From Zoogloea sp. (GTDB lineage Bacteria > Pseudomonadota > Gammaproteobacteria > Burkholderiales > Rhodocyclaceae), in contig NZ_JAOAUU010000116.1 in the NCBI RefSeq assembly GCF_030157465.1, positions 1 through 42,373 on the forward strand: DNA of 42,373 nucleotides. The letters run 5' to 3'. Below the pieces are notes generated by a model. The model made no database searches, was not told the DNA's origin, and was given only the letters and a program-made list of their open reading frames with translations. Both the position numbers and the translations under genes were made by a program. Shown one piece after another: positions 1 through 8,415 of the stretch (position 1 is its first letter; every line of letters starts with the position of its first letter).

Positions 1-1
1 G

Positions 2-301
2 CAGAATGGCGTGATCATGGTTGAACAAGTCATCGAAATCGCCCGCCGCGGCGCCAGCCGCTCCGAGGCCATCCTCGACGGCGCCATGCTGCGCCTGCGC
101 CCCATCGTCATGACCGCGCTGATGGCCGGCCTCGGCCTGCTGCCGGCGGCGCTCTCCCACGGCATCGGCTCCGAAACCCAGCGCCCCTTCGCGGTGGTGA
201 TCGTCGGCGGCATCGTCAGCGCCACCTTCTTCACCCTGCTGCTGCTGCCGGTGCTGCTGTCCTTCGGCGGGCCGAAGGACAACGCCAGGAGCGAAGGGTA
301 A
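2..301 (+). CDS. RND heavy-metal efflux transporter, C-terminal fragment (CusA/CzcA-like)
   Basis: The reading frame is open from the left edge, so only about the last 99 residues are present and the true start lies outside the window. The fragment begins QNGVIMV, the conserved segment that precedes a late transmembrane helix in RND pumps. It continues with RPIVMTALMAGLGLLP and GIGSETQRPFAVVIVGG, which match the C-terminal helices of the HME (CusA/CzcA) branch better than the drug-efflux branch. The family is an inner-membrane proton/substrate antiporter working in a tripartite complex. The metal specificity residues are not in view. A two-component pair follows 66 bp downstream on the same strand and may regulate the pump, which is inference from position. 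Confidence 0.8.
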   Translation, partial: QNGVIMVEQVIEIARRGASRSEAILDGAMLRLRPIVMTALMAGLGLLPAALSHGIGSETQRPFAVVIVGGIVSATFFTLLLLPVLLSFGGPKDNARSEG

Positions 302-367
302 AGCGTGACGAAGTCCTTGCCGGGCGCTTCACGCTCAACGCCTCACCTTTAACTCTCCCCCTTCCCC

Positions 368-1054
368 ATGCGCATCCTCATCGTCGAAGACGACCCCCTG
401 CTCGCCGACGGCGTGGCGCAGCTGCTGCGCGGCGCCGGCTTCACGACCGACTACGTGGGCAGTGCCGAGCTGGCCGAGGCGGCGCTGGCCGCCGAAAAAT
501 TCGACCTGATGGTGCTCGACATCGGCCTGCCGGGCATGGACGGGCTGGAGCTGCTGTCGCGCCTGCGCAGCCGCCACAACCCCATTCACGTGCTCATGCT
601 CACCGCCCGCGACGCCCTCAACGAACGCGTGCGCGGCCTCAACCTGGGCGCCGACGACTACCTCACCAAACCCTTCGCCGCCGTCGAGCTGCTCGCCCGC
701 ATCAATGCGCTGGTGCGCCGCAGCCGCGGCCAGAGCGGGCAGCGCCGCGAGTTCGGGCCCTTGTCACTCGACGAGGAAGCCCACCGCGCCTGGCTCCACG
801 GCCAGCCCCTCGACCTGCCCCAGCGCGAATGGGCGATACTCCAGTTTCTACTCGACAACCCCGAGCGCGTGCTCAGCAAGGAGCGCATCGTGGCCGCCGT
901 GTGCAGCTGGGACAAGGACATGAGCGTCAACGCCGTCGAGGTTTACGTTTCGCGCCTGCGCACCAAGCTCGAAGCCGCCGGCATCCGCATCCGTACCGTG
1001 CGCGGCCTGGGCTACATGCTCGAAGACCTGCCCCATGACGCGAAGCCTGCGTAA
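368..1054 (+). CDS. OmpR-family response regulator (QseB/TctD-like)
   Basis: A 228-residue DNA-binding response regulator. The receiver domain covers about residues 1-115, with the acidic pocket (VEDD near residue 6-9), the phosphoacceptor D51 in VLDIGLPG and the conserved lysine K101 in LTKPF. A winged-helix OmpR/PhoB domain covers about residues 125-222, ending in the wing motif VRGLGYML. The length is normal for the family. Its stop lies inside the next gene (20-bp overlap), so it should be co-translated with the histidine kinase that follows. The ATG at 368 follows a pyrimidine-rich stretch with no strong Shine-Dalgarno. Closest in style to the QseB/TctD/PmrA group. The target genes are not evident, and the upstream RND pump is a plausible target. 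Confidence 0.9.
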   Translation: MRILIVEDDPLLADGVAQLLRGAGFTTDYVGSAELAEAALAAEKFDLMVLDIGLPGMDGLELLSRLRSRHNPIHVLMLTARDALNERVRGLNLGADDYLTKPFAAVELLARINALVRRSRGQSGQRREFGPLSLDEEAHRAWLHGQPLDLPQREWAILQFLLDNPERVLSKERIVAAVCSWDKDMSVNAVEVYVSRLRTKLEAAGIRIRTVRGLGYMLEDLPHDAKPA

Positions 1055-2411
1055 ATCCCTGCTCCTCTGGCTGCTGCTGCCGGCCGCCCTCGCCCTCATC
1101 ACCTTTTTGCCGCTGGCCTACCACCTGGTGCACCAGCCCGCCATGGAAGCCCTCGACCAGGCCCTGGCCGACGCCAGCCTGGCCCTCGTTCCACACCTCG
1201 AAATCATCGACGGCGAACCGCGCTTCGTCTTCCCGCCCGCCGCCGAACAGGTGCTGCGCGCCGACCGTGTGGACGACATCTATTACCTGATCCTCGGCCC
1301 CCGCGAACGCTTCATCGCCGGTGACGCCGGCCTGCCCCACGAGCCCCCCGACGAGCAGGAAATCCACGGCGACCGCAACAGCTTCGATTCCCATTTCCGC
1401 GGCCACCGGGTGCGCGTCATCGCCATCCACCGCACGGTTTCGGGCGAGCCCTTCGTCTTCGTCACCGCCGAAACCACCCGCAAGCGCGACCAGCTGAAAG
1501 TCGACCTCGCCGTGGCGCTGACCCTGCCGCTGCTCTTCTTTGCCGCCGCCACCGGGCTCACCATCTGGTTCGGCGTACACCACGCGCTGCTCCCGGTCGA
1601 AGGCATCCGGCGCGCCCTCCACAACCTCGAACACCGCGCCCTGCAACCCCTCGACGCGATGGTCGCCCCCATCGAAATCCGGCCGCTGGTCACCGAATTC
1701 AACCAGGTGCTCGACCGCCTCGAACAAGCCGCCGAAGCCCAGCAACGCTTCGTCGCCAACGCCGCGCACCAGCTGCGCACCCCGCTGGCCGGCATCCGCA
1801 CCCAGCTCGAACTGCTCCAGCGCGAACCCGACGCCGCCGAACGCGAAGTCCGCATCCGCCAGAGCGTCGGCGCCATCGAACGCCTTGGCCACCTCATCAA
1901 CCAGATGCTGGTGCTGATTGCCGCCGAACCGGGCGGGCGCCACGAAAGCCTGGCCAGCACCGTCGACCTGCCCGAACTGATCCGCGAACTCAGCCCGGAA
2001 TGGATCCGCCTCGCCGAAGCCCGCGGCCTCGACCTGGGCTTCGAACTGGCGCCCGCCAACGTCACCGGCGACCGCCTGCTGCAGGGCGAGATGATCGCCA
2101 ACCTGGTGGTCAATGCCCTCAACTACACCCCGGCGCCGGGCGAAGTCACCATTCGGTGCCGCAGCGAGGCGGGCCACAGCATCATCGAAGTCGAAGACAG
2201 CGGCCCCGGCATCCCCCCCGAAGCCCGCCGGCAAGTCTTCGAGCGCTTCTTCCGCCTGCCCTCCGCCAGCCACCCCGGCAGCGGCCTGGGCCTCGCCATC
2301 GTCCGCGAAATCGCCCACGGCTCGGGCGGCGAAGTCGAAGTCCAGGACACCCCCGGCGGGCGCGGCGCGCTCTTGCGGGTAACGCTGCCGGGCTGCACGG
2401 CAGCCGACTGA
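1035..2411 (+). CDS. Sensor histidine kinase (QseC/TctE-like)
   Basis: A 458-residue membrane histidine kinase. Helix 1 is at about residues 8-28. A periplasmic region of about 125 residues follows, resembling the 2CSK_N sensor domain of TctE/QseC. Helix 2 is at about 158-178, then a short linker. The H-box is [16 protein letters not shown], with the histidine followed by QLRTP as is typical of the QseC/TctE group. The catalytic domain shows the N-box ([11 protein letters not shown]), G1 (EDSGPGIPP), an F-box (FERFFRLP) and G2 (GSGLGLAIV). All key residues appear present. It overlaps its partner regulator by 20 bp. The ligand is unknown. A metal signal is suggested only by the RND fragment upstream. 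Confidence 0.9.
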   Translation: MTRSLRKSLLLWLLLPAALALITFLPLAYHLVHQPAMEALDQALADASLALVPHLEIIDGEPRFVFPPAAEQVLRADRVDDIYYLILGPRERFIAGDAGLPHEPPDEQEIHGDRNSFDSHFRGHRVRVIAIHRTVSGEPFVFVTAETTRKRDQLKVDLAVALTLPLLFFAAATGLTIWFGVHHALLPVEGIRRALHNLEHRALQPLDAMVAPIEIRPLVTEFNQVLDRLEQAAEAQQRFVANAAHQLRTPLAGIRTQLELLQREPDAAEREVRIRQSVGAIERLGHLINQMLVLIAAEPGGRHESLASTVDLPELIRELSPEWIRLAEARGLDLGFELAPANVTGDRLLQGEMIANLVVNALNYTPAPGEVTIRCRSEAGHSIIEVEDSGPGIPPEARRQVFERFFRLPSASHPGSGLGLAIVREIAHGSGGEVEVQDTPGGRGALLRVTLPGCTAAD

Positions 2412-2494
2412 CGCGCCCTGCCAGCGCCGCCAGGATCATCTTCGAATAAGATTCCGGGACTTAGAGCTTGTCCGCCCATCTCCCGGAGCACCCC

Positions 2495-2674
2495 ATGAAA
2501 GGCAACTTCACCGCCATCGCCCTGATCCTCATCGGCGCCCTTGCGCTGGGCGTCAATCTCGATCTCTTCGAAATCGACTTCGTCCGCCTCGCCCGCACCT
2601 GGTGGCCGGTGGTGCTGATCGCGCTGGGGGCCAGCCTGTTGTTCACGCCCGGCGACGGCAAGAAGCCGGATTAA
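2495..2674 (+). CDS. Small two-helix membrane protein (LiaI/LiaF-like N-terminal fold)
   Basis: A 59-residue protein beginning [19 protein letters not shown]. The ATG at 2495 is chosen over an in-frame TTG at 2468 because a GGAG sits at 2484-2487 with normal spacing. It has two hydrophobic segments (about 6-21 and 38-52) joined by [21 protein letters not shown]. The RTWWPVVLI segment is typical of the LiaI/LiaF-like transmembrane region (DUF5668 type). Proteins of this type are membrane-embedded accessories, often near envelope-stress genes. A specific function cannot be assigned. It is followed 62 bp later by an AIM24-like gene. Confidence 0.7.
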   Translation: MKGNFTAIALILIGALALGVNLDLFEIDFVRLARTWWPVVLIALGASLLFTPGDGKKPD

Positions 2675-2736
2675 TCCGGCTGCAACGCGCACACTCAAAG
2701 ATCACCCCTGCACCCCCACTTCAAGGAAGCCCCAGC

Positions 2737-3537
2737 ATGGCCATGGACGTCGTCGATTACGAAATCTTCGGAAATGAAATGCAGTACGTCGAGGTGGAAC
2801 TCGACCCCGGCGAAGCCGCCATCGGCGAGGCCGGTGTGATGATGTACATGCAGGACGGCATCGCCATGGACACCCTCTTCGGCGATGGCTCCCAGCAGCA
2901 GAACGGCCTGTTCGGCAAGCTCATGGGCGCCGGCAAGCGCCTGCTCACCGGCGAAAGCCTGTTCACCACCGTCTATCACAACGAAAGCAGCGGCAAGCGC
3001 CGGGTCGCCTTCGCGGCGCCCTACCCCGGCAAGATCGTGCCGGTCGACCTGTCGCAGCTCGGCGGCACCCTGATCTGCCAGAAGGATTCCTTCCTCGCGG
3101 CGGCCAAGGGCGTGTCGCTGGGCATCGCCTTTCAGAAGAAGCTCGGCGTGGGCCTCTTCGGCGGCGAAGGCTTCATCATGCAAAAGCTCGACGGCGACGG
3201 CATGGCCTTCATCCACGCCGGCGGCACGCTGATGGAAAAAACCCTGGCCCCCGGCGAAACCCTGCGCGTGGATACCGGCTGCGTGGTGGCCTTCCAGCCC
3301 AGCGTCGATTTCGACATCCAGTACGCCGGCAAGATCAAGACCGCGCTGTTCGGCGGCGAAGGCCTGTTCTTTGCCACCCTCAGCGGCCCCGGCAGGATCT
3401 GGCTGCAGTCGCTGCCCCTGTCGCGCCTCGCCGACCGCATCGTGATGGCCTCCCGCGCCGCCGGTGGCGGCGGCAAGGAGAGCGGCTCGCTGCTGGGCGG
3501 CATCGGCCTCGGCTCGCTGCTGGGCAACGACGAGTGA
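2737..3537 (+). CDS. TIGR00266/AIM24-like beta-rich protein
   Basis: A 266-residue protein starting [19 protein letters not shown]. The ATG at 2737 is preceded by AAGGAAG at 2723-2729, and a second in-frame ATG lies at 2743. The sequence is rich in short beta strands with family features such as [39 protein letters not shown] and [10 protein letters not shown]. This is the TIGR00266 (formerly DUF124) family, related to mitochondrial AIM24. The C-terminus is a Gly/Ser-rich tail ([13 protein letters not shown]...GSLLGNDE) after the beta domain. No catalytic motif is known for the family. Its stop overlaps the GTG start of the following M48 protease (GTGA), so the two are probably co-translated. 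Function unknown; a membrane-associated role is inferred from the neighbours. Confidence 0.85.
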   Translation: MAMDVVDYEIFGNEMQYVEVELDPGEAAIGEAGVMMYMQDGIAMDTLFGDGSQQQNGLFGKLMGAGKRLLTGESLFTTVYHNESSGKRRVAFAAPYPGKIVPVDLSQLGGTLICQKDSFLAAAKGVSLGIAFQKKLGVGLFGGEGFIMQKLDGDGMAFIHAGGTLMEKTLAPGETLRVDTGCVVAFQPSVDFDIQYAGKIKTALFGGEGLFFATLSGPGRIWLQSLPLSRLADRIVMASRAAGGGGKESGSLLGGIGLGSLLGNDE

Positions 3538-4646
3538 GCCCCGGCGAGGCGCCCCTTCCGGCCCGCTTCTACCCGGCGGGGGGCGACGCCCATGGCCACC
3601 CGGCACGGCTCGCCTGGGACGACGGCATGCTGCTCGTGCAGCCGGAAGATTCGTCCGGGCTGCTGCGGGTGCCGGCAAGCCAGCTGCGCGTCGAAGCCCG
3701 CGGCTTCAACCACAGCCAGTGGGCGATTGCCTGGGCCGGCGATGCGGGCGCCACGCACACTCACCTGCTGCTTGTCGACGACGCCCGCATCGCCCCGCTG
3801 CGCGCTGCCGCGCCGGCCCTGTTTGCCGCTGGCGACACGACCCGCCGGCACAGCCAGCGGCGCTTTCGCGTCGGCATCGTGCTGCTGGCGGCCATCCCGT
3901 TGGCCTTCCTCGGCGCCTTGCTTTTGTCCGTCGAACCGCTGGCCGAACGGCTGGTGGATCACATTCCGCCCGGCGTCGAGCAGCAGATCGGCGAGGCCGT
4001 GCTGGCCCACACCCGCGCCGCCGGCCCGATGATCACCGAAGGGCCGGCCTTCGATGCGCTGCAGGCGATCGGCAAACGCCTCGCCCGCCCCGGCGAGGTG
4101 CTGCACTTTCACCTCGCCGCGCGCCCTGAAATCAACGCCTTCGCCGCCCCCGGCGGCATCGTCGTGGTGCACAGCGCGCTGATGGCCAGCGCCGGCTCGG
4201 CCGAGGAAGTCGCCGGCGTGCTGGCCCATGAAATCGCCCACGTGGAGCTGCGTCACAGCCTCCGGCAGATCGTCAAGTCGGCCGGCCTGCGCATCATCCT
4301 CACCGGGCTGTCCGGCGACTACGCGCCCCTTGGCGGCTGGGCGGCCCAGCTAGGCGAACTGAAGTTCTCCCGCGACGCCGAACGCGCTGCCGATGCCCGC
4401 GGCCTCGAACGCCTCAAGGAAGCCCGCATCGACCCGATGGGCATGCTGCGCTTCTTCGAAACCCTCGCCGCAAACACGCCTTCCGGCCCCGCGCTGCTGT
4501 CCACCCACCCGGCCACCGCCGAGCGCATCGACAGCCTGAAAGCCGCCATCGCCGCGGCGCCCGGCGCACCGGCGCAATCCATCGGAATCGACTGGGAGCC
4601 CGTCAAAAATGCGCTGAACTCCCCGTCCGGCCCACAGAGGAAATGA
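3534..4646 (+). CDS. Membrane-anchored M48 family zinc metalloprotease
   Basis: A 370-residue protein read from a GTG start that overlaps the preceding stop codon. Residues 1-105 form a small beta-rich N-terminal domain ([14 protein letters not shown]...[15 protein letters not shown]) common in this M48 subgroup. One transmembrane helix spans about 112-132. The peptidase domain contains the zinc motif HEIAH at residues 232-236 and the downstream third-ligand motif RDAERAAD, with E283 as the likely ligand. THPATAERI near the C-terminus is the other conserved M48 signature. The catalytic region follows the helix, so it is likely on the periplasmic side, acting in envelope protein quality control like other M48 members (inference). 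The substrate is unknown. Confidence 0.9.
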   Translation: MSPGEAPLPARFYPAGGDAHGHPARLAWDDGMLLVQPEDSSGLLRVPASQLRVEARGFNHSQWAIAWAGDAGATHTHLLLVDDARIAPLRAAAPALFAAGDTTRRHSQRRFRVGIVLLAAIPLAFLGALLLSVEPLAERLVDHIPPGVEQQIGEAVLAHTRAAGPMITEGPAFDALQAIGKRLARPGEVLHFHLAARPEINAFAAPGGIVVVHSALMASAGSAEEVAGVLAHEIAHVELRHSLRQIVKSAGLRIILTGLSGDYAPLGGWAAQLGELKFSRDAERAADARGLERLKEARIDPMGMLRFFETLAANTPSGPALLSTHPATAERIDSLKAAIAAAPGAPAQSIGIDWEPVKNALNSPSGPQRK

Positions 4647-4676
4647 TGCCCCTGGGCTAAAGTAGTAAGGCACGTG

Positions 4677-4704
4677 TCCGTTATACGGAAGGTAAACTCT
4701 TCCG
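4677..4704 (+). promoter_or_regulatory. Inverted repeats covering the ribosome-binding region of the sensor kinase
   Basis: The 58-bp gap before the ATG at 4705 holds TCCGT-TAT-ACGGA (4677-4689) and an overlapping pair CGGAAG (4686-4691) / CTTCCG (4699-4704). The only purine-rich ribosome-binding candidate, GGAAGG (4687-4692), lies in the left arm of the second pair. It would be base-paired in an mRNA hairpin ending at the start codon. This may limit translation, or the first repeat may be a protein-binding site. Function is inferred only. Confidence 0.35.
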
Positions 4705-6540
4705 ATGACCACTTCCGTGAACGCTGCCCGCTCCAGCCCCGCCGACCGTGCCGGTCTGCTGATCCTCCTTGCAGGGCTGGTCGCGGCCCTGCTGGTCGCG
4801 TTTCTTGCGGTACGCCACCAAACCGAACAACGCGCCACCGAACTCGTCGAGCAGGGCACCCGCCTGGTCAAGGCCCTGACCGCGATTCCAAAAGACGGGC
4901 TTACGCCCGCCGCCGGCCGCCCCAACCCCCTCGCCGCGGTGCTGCGCGCCCACGGCAACGCCGATCTGGCCTACGGGCTCGTCACCGACCCCCAGGGCCG
5001 CCCGCTCTCCGAAGTCACCGCCCCCGGCCTCACCCCCACCCTGCTGCCACTGGCTGCCGACAAGCCGGCCGAATGGTTCGGCCACCGGCCCGTCGACAGT
5101 GGCGTGGCCGGCCTCCAGCTGGTCGAATTCCACGGCCCGCTGCTGCAGGATGGCCGCCTCGAAGGCTTCGTGCGGGTCGCCTTCCGCGAGCCCTCGATCG
5201 GCTTCGACTCGCGCCAGATCCCCTTCCTGGCCGGTCTTGCGCTGCCGGTGCTGCTGCTCGTACCGCTGTTCTTCTTCATGCTGCGCAGCCAGCTGCGCCC
5301 GCTGCAGGACGTCAGCCGCCGCTTCGAAATCCTGGCCACAGGCAGTGCCGGCGACGTGGCCGCCCGCGACGTGGTAAGCCGCTTCGGACGCTTTCTCGAC
5401 GCCACCGAAAACCGCATCCTCGAACTCGAAGCCACCCGCAGCGACGCCGAAACCTCGATCAAGCTCCTCGGCTACAAGCGCGAAAAAGTCGAAAGCGCCC
5501 TCGAAACCCTGCCGGAAGGCATCATGGTTCTCGACGAAGGTGGCGTCGTCGTGTTCGCCAACCCCAAGGTCGGTCCGCTGCTTTCCGCCGCGCCCGCCGA
5601 TCTGATCAACAAGCGCCCCGCCGAGTGGCCCATCGACCCGGCCATCACCCGCGCGCTGGCGCCGCTGCTCAACGCCGAATCCGGCCCCTCGACCCACAAC
5701 ACCGATTTTCACCCCGACAACGACCAGGGCCGCCGCGTCAGCGTGTGGGCGCTGCCGCTCTTCGCCCCCCGCGACACCACCCGCCGCCTCGGCATTCTGG
5801 TGGTGCTGCGCGAAACCACCGACCAGATGCTGGCCGGCCGCGCCCGCGACGAGTTCATCGCCCACGTCGCCCACGAACTCAAGACACCGCTCTCCAACAT
5901 CAGCCTCTACGGCGAACTGCTGCGTGACGAGCCCGACCTGGCGGCCGATACCCGCATCGAGGCCATCAACACCGTGTGCGATGAAGCCCAGCGGGCCGCC
6001 GGGCTGATCGCCAACCTGCTCAACATCTCGCGCATCGAAGCCGGCAGCATCGTCATCGACCGCCAGCGCGTGCGTCTCGGCGAACTGCTCAGCGACTGCA
6101 TGGATCACCTCTCCCACAGCGGCAGCACCCACGCCCTGCGCCTGCGGGTGGATGTGCCCCCCGAGCTGCCGCCCATCGAACTCGACAAGGATCTGCTGCG
6201 CATCGCCATCAACAACCTGCTCACCAACGCCGCCAAGTACAACCGTGCCGACGGCGAAATCATCCTCGCCGCCGAAGAAACCGACGATCACATCGTAATT
6301 TCGGTGCAGGACAGCGGGATCGGCATCGCCGCTGACGAGCTGCCCCACATCTTCGAAAAGTTCTACCGCTCGGCCGACCGTGAAGCCGTCTCCCGCGGCG
6401 GCCACGGCCTTGGACTCTACCTCGCCCGCCAGATCGTCGAGCTTCACCAGGGCCAGATCGAAGTCGCCAGCCAACCCGGCCAGGGCACCCGCTTCACCCT
6501 GAGCTTCCGCAAACCGCATGTTCTGTTGAGGGCCGCATGA
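4705..6540 (+). CDS. PhoR-like membrane sensor histidine kinase with PAS-like region
   Basis: A 611-residue kinase and the first gene of the long pilus/signalling run. Helix 1 is at about residues 16-36. A periplasmic region of about 135 residues is followed by helix 2 at about 173-193. A linker/coiled region and a PAS-like fold come next (about 262-372: ALETLPEGIMVLDEGGVVVFANP). The H-box is HVAHELKTPLSNI with H390. The ATP-binding domain has the N-box (INNLLTNAAKYN), G1 (QDSGIGIAAD), an F-box (FEKFYRS) and G2 (GHGLGLYLA). All catalytic motifs are intact. Its stop overlaps the ATG of a lone receiver protein by 4 bp, making that its likely partner. The signal is unknown. Its position suggests control of c-di-GMP turnover or pilus activity. 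Confidence 0.9.
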   Translation: MTTSVNAARSSPADRAGLLILLAGLVAALLVAFLAVRHQTEQRATELVEQGTRLVKALTAIPKDGLTPAAGRPNPLAAVLRAHGNADLAYGLVTDPQGRPLSEVTAPGLTPTLLPLAADKPAEWFGHRPVDSGVAGLQLVEFHGPLLQDGRLEGFVRVAFREPSIGFDSRQIPFLAGLALPVLLLVPLFFFMLRSQLRPLQDVSRRFEILATGSAGDVAARDVVSRFGRFLDATENRILELEATRSDAETSIKLLGYKREKVESALETLPEGIMVLDEGGVVVFANPKVGPLLSAAPADLINKRPAEWPIDPAITRALAPLLNAESGPSTHNTDFHPDNDQGRRVSVWALPLFAPRDTTRRLGILVVLRETTDQMLAGRARDEFIAHVAHELKTPLSNISLYGELLRDEPDLAADTRIEAINTVCDEAQRAAGLIANLLNISRIEAGSIVIDRQRVRLGELLSDCMDHLSHSGSTHALRLRVDVPPELPPIELDKDLLRIAINNLLTNAAKYNRADGEIILAAEETDDHIVISVQDSGIGIAADELPHIFEKFYRSADREAVSRGGHGLGLYLARQIVELHQGQIEVASQPGQGTRFTLSFRKPHVLLRAA

Positions 6541-6917
6541 AACGTCTCCTCGTCGTCGACGACGAACCCCACGTGGCACGGGTGCTGCGTGTCAGCCTCG
6601 CCAAGGAGGGCTGGGCCATCGAAGTGGCCCACAACGGCACCGAAGCCCTGGCCCTCATCGCCGCCAATCCCCCCGACGTGATGATCACCGACATCCAGAT
6701 GCCCGGCATGGGCGGTGAGGAGCTGTGCCGCAAACTGCATGCGTCCATGCCCGACCGGCCCTTCCCCATCCTCGTCATGACCTCCATGACCGCGCTCGAC
6801 CAGCGCAACTGGGCCCGTGAGCTGGGCGACATCGAGTTCCTCGAAAAGCCGGTCAGCCCGCGACGCGTCGCCGCCACCCTCACCCAGCTGCTTGAACGGA
6901 AGAACAACGATGGCTGA
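6537..6917 (+). CDS. Stand-alone receiver-domain response regulator
   Basis: A 126-residue single-domain receiver: VVDDEP at the N-terminus, phosphoacceptor D52 in MITDIQMPG, a conserved Thr (MTSMTA) and lysine in LEKPVSP. There is no output domain, so it must signal by protein contact (CheY/DivK style). It overlaps the kinase gene upstream by 4 bp and the HD-GYP gene downstream by 8 bp. The simplest model is kinase to receiver to the HD-GYP protein, which itself lacks a receiver domain. The connection is inference from gene order. Confidence 0.9.
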   Translation: MKRLLVVDDEPHVARVLRVSLAKEGWAIEVAHNGTEALALIAANPPDVMITDIQMPGMGGEELCRKLHASMPDRPFPILVMTSMTALDQRNWARELGDIEFLEKPVSPRRVAATLTQLLERKNNDG

Positions 6918-8415
6918 CATGCAAACCGACGAAGTCGCACGCTACGGGCGCTGGCTCAAGCGCAGCGTCGGCACCGCCTTCCGGATCGGCGTCGGCAGCG
7001 CCGCGGGCGAACTGCTGTGGGCTGACGGCAACGACGCAGCGCCACTCGCCTCGGCCCTCGCCACCTGCATCGCCTTGCCCCACGACGGCAGCGAAGGCAT
7101 GCGCCGCCAGGAGGCCGACAACGCCACCGCCTACACCTGCCCGATCAAGCTCCCCGCGGGCGCGGGCGACGGCTGGCTGCTCGCCCTTCCCGACCGCGAG
7201 ACGCCGCCCACCGGCATCGAACTGAACGACCTCGCCGAAACCATGGCTGACGTCGCAACCACCCTCGCCGATGGTAGCCGCCTCAACACCGAGATGGACG
7301 TGCTCGCCGCCGAGCTGGCCGAGCGCTACGAAGAACTCCACCTCTTCTACGACATCGACCGCCACCTCGCCAAAAGGGATCTCGGCACGGAAGTACTCCA
7401 GGACCTGCTGCGCACCTGTGCCGAACAGCTCAACGCCGACGTGGCCTGTTTTGTCCGTCCGGCCGAAAACATCACCGTGTCGGCCACCAACCTCAGCAAG
7501 CCGATCCACAACCTCGACTTGGTGCTGGTGGAAATGCGCGGCGACCTGTTCCGCTTCGTCTCCTCCAGCCGCAGCTCGGTGGTGATCAACGGCATGGACG
7601 ACTCGCGCCGCGCCTACATCTTCACCGACATGCCCTACAAGGTGCTGGCCTGCCCGGTGTTTCAGGGCCTCGACATGCCGGCCATGCTGACCCTGCTCAA
7701 CCACGCCGACAAACCCGACTTCTCCAACAGCGACCGTCGCCTCGGCGAGGTCATGGCCCACCAGATCGCCAACGTGATGCACATGGGCGAAATGTTTGCC
7801 CAGATGCGCCGCTTCACCGAACAGATGGCCGCCGCGCTGATCGAAGCCGTCGAGGCCAAAGACCCCTACACCCGCGGCCATTCCGAGCGCGTACACCTGT
7901 TTTCCCTGCGCCTCGGCCAGGCGCTCAGGCTGCGCAACGAAGAGCTGGAAAACCTGCACTGGGGCTCCCTGCTCCACGACGTGGGCAAGATCGGGATTCC
8001 CGATGCCGTGCTGTGCAAACCCGGCCGCCTCACCGCCGACGAATTCACCTTCATCAAGGTGCACCCCGAGCGCTCCTACGAAATCCTGCGCCACGTGGAT
8101 CGCCTGAAGGGCGCCATCGACGGCGCCCGCCACCACCAGGAAAAATTCGACGGCAGCGGCTACCCTCACGGCCTGCGCGGCAACGACATTCCGCTGCTGG
8201 CGCGCATCATCGCGGTGGCCGACACCTACGACAGCATCACCAGCTCCCGCGCCTACCGTGCCGGCAGCACCCACGAAGCGGCCGTAAAGGAGATGCAGCG
8301 GGTTCGCGGCACCCAGCTCGATCCGGAGCTGCTCGACATCTTCCTCGGCCTCTGCGAGGACGATCCGGCGCTGCTCGCCAAACTCGGCATCCGGCGGGAG
8401 ACAGGCGATCTCTAA
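6910..8415 (+). CDS. GAF/HD-GYP domain protein, putative c-di-GMP phosphodiesterase
   Basis: A 501-residue soluble protein. The ATG at 6910 is chosen because a longer in-frame version would run back inside the receiver gene; AACGGAAG lies upstream. Residues 1-120 have no recognised motif. A helical segment with LAAELAERYEELHLFYDIDRHLA (about 135-157) leads to a GAF-like domain (about 160-295). The HD-GYP domain (about 310-490) has GHSERVHLFSLRLG, the metal motif LLHDVGKIGIPD, HPERSYEIL and a GYP loop HHQEKFDGSGYPHGL, then ADTYDSITSSRAYR. The Q in HHQE occupies a position often held by H, a variant seen in other HD-GYP proteins, so activity is likely but unproven. HD-GYP enzymes hydrolyse c-di-GMP. 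The next gene encodes a c-di-GMP-binding-type pilus ATPase. Confidence 0.88.
   Translation: MADMQTDEVARYGRWLKRSVGTAFRIGVGSAAGELLWADGNDAAPLASALATCIALPHDGSEGMRRQEADNATAYTCPIKLPAGAGDGWLLALPDRETPPTGIELNDLAETMADVATTLADGSRLNTEMDVLAAELAERYEELHLFYDIDRHLAKRDLGTEVLQDLLRTCAEQLNADVACFVRPAENITVSATNLSKPIHNLDLVLVEMRGDLFRFVSSSRSSVVINGMDDSRRAYIFTDMPYKVLACPVFQGLDMPAMLTLLNHADKPDFSNSDRRLGEVMAHQIANVMHMGEMFAQMRRFTEQMAAALIEAVEAKDPYTRGHSERVHLFSLRLGQALRLRNEELENLHWGSLLHDVGKIGIPDAVLCKPGRLTADEFTFIKVHPERSYEILRHVDRLKGAIDGARHHQEKFDGSGYPHGLRGNDIPLLARIIAVADTYDSITSSRAYRAGSTHEAAVKEMQRVRGTQLDPELLDIFLGLCEDDPALLAKLGIRRETGDL

Noticed and set aside
927-2318. A 463-codon minus-strand frame opposite the QseC-like kinase
   Set aside because: Gly/Asp/Val-rich shadow. 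The plus strand has intact H, N and G boxes.
8130-8165. Broken HD-GYP catalytic loop (HHQE instead of HHHE/YHHE)
   Set aside because: The HHQExxDGSGYP version occurs in many HD-GYP proteins, so it is not evidence of inactivation.
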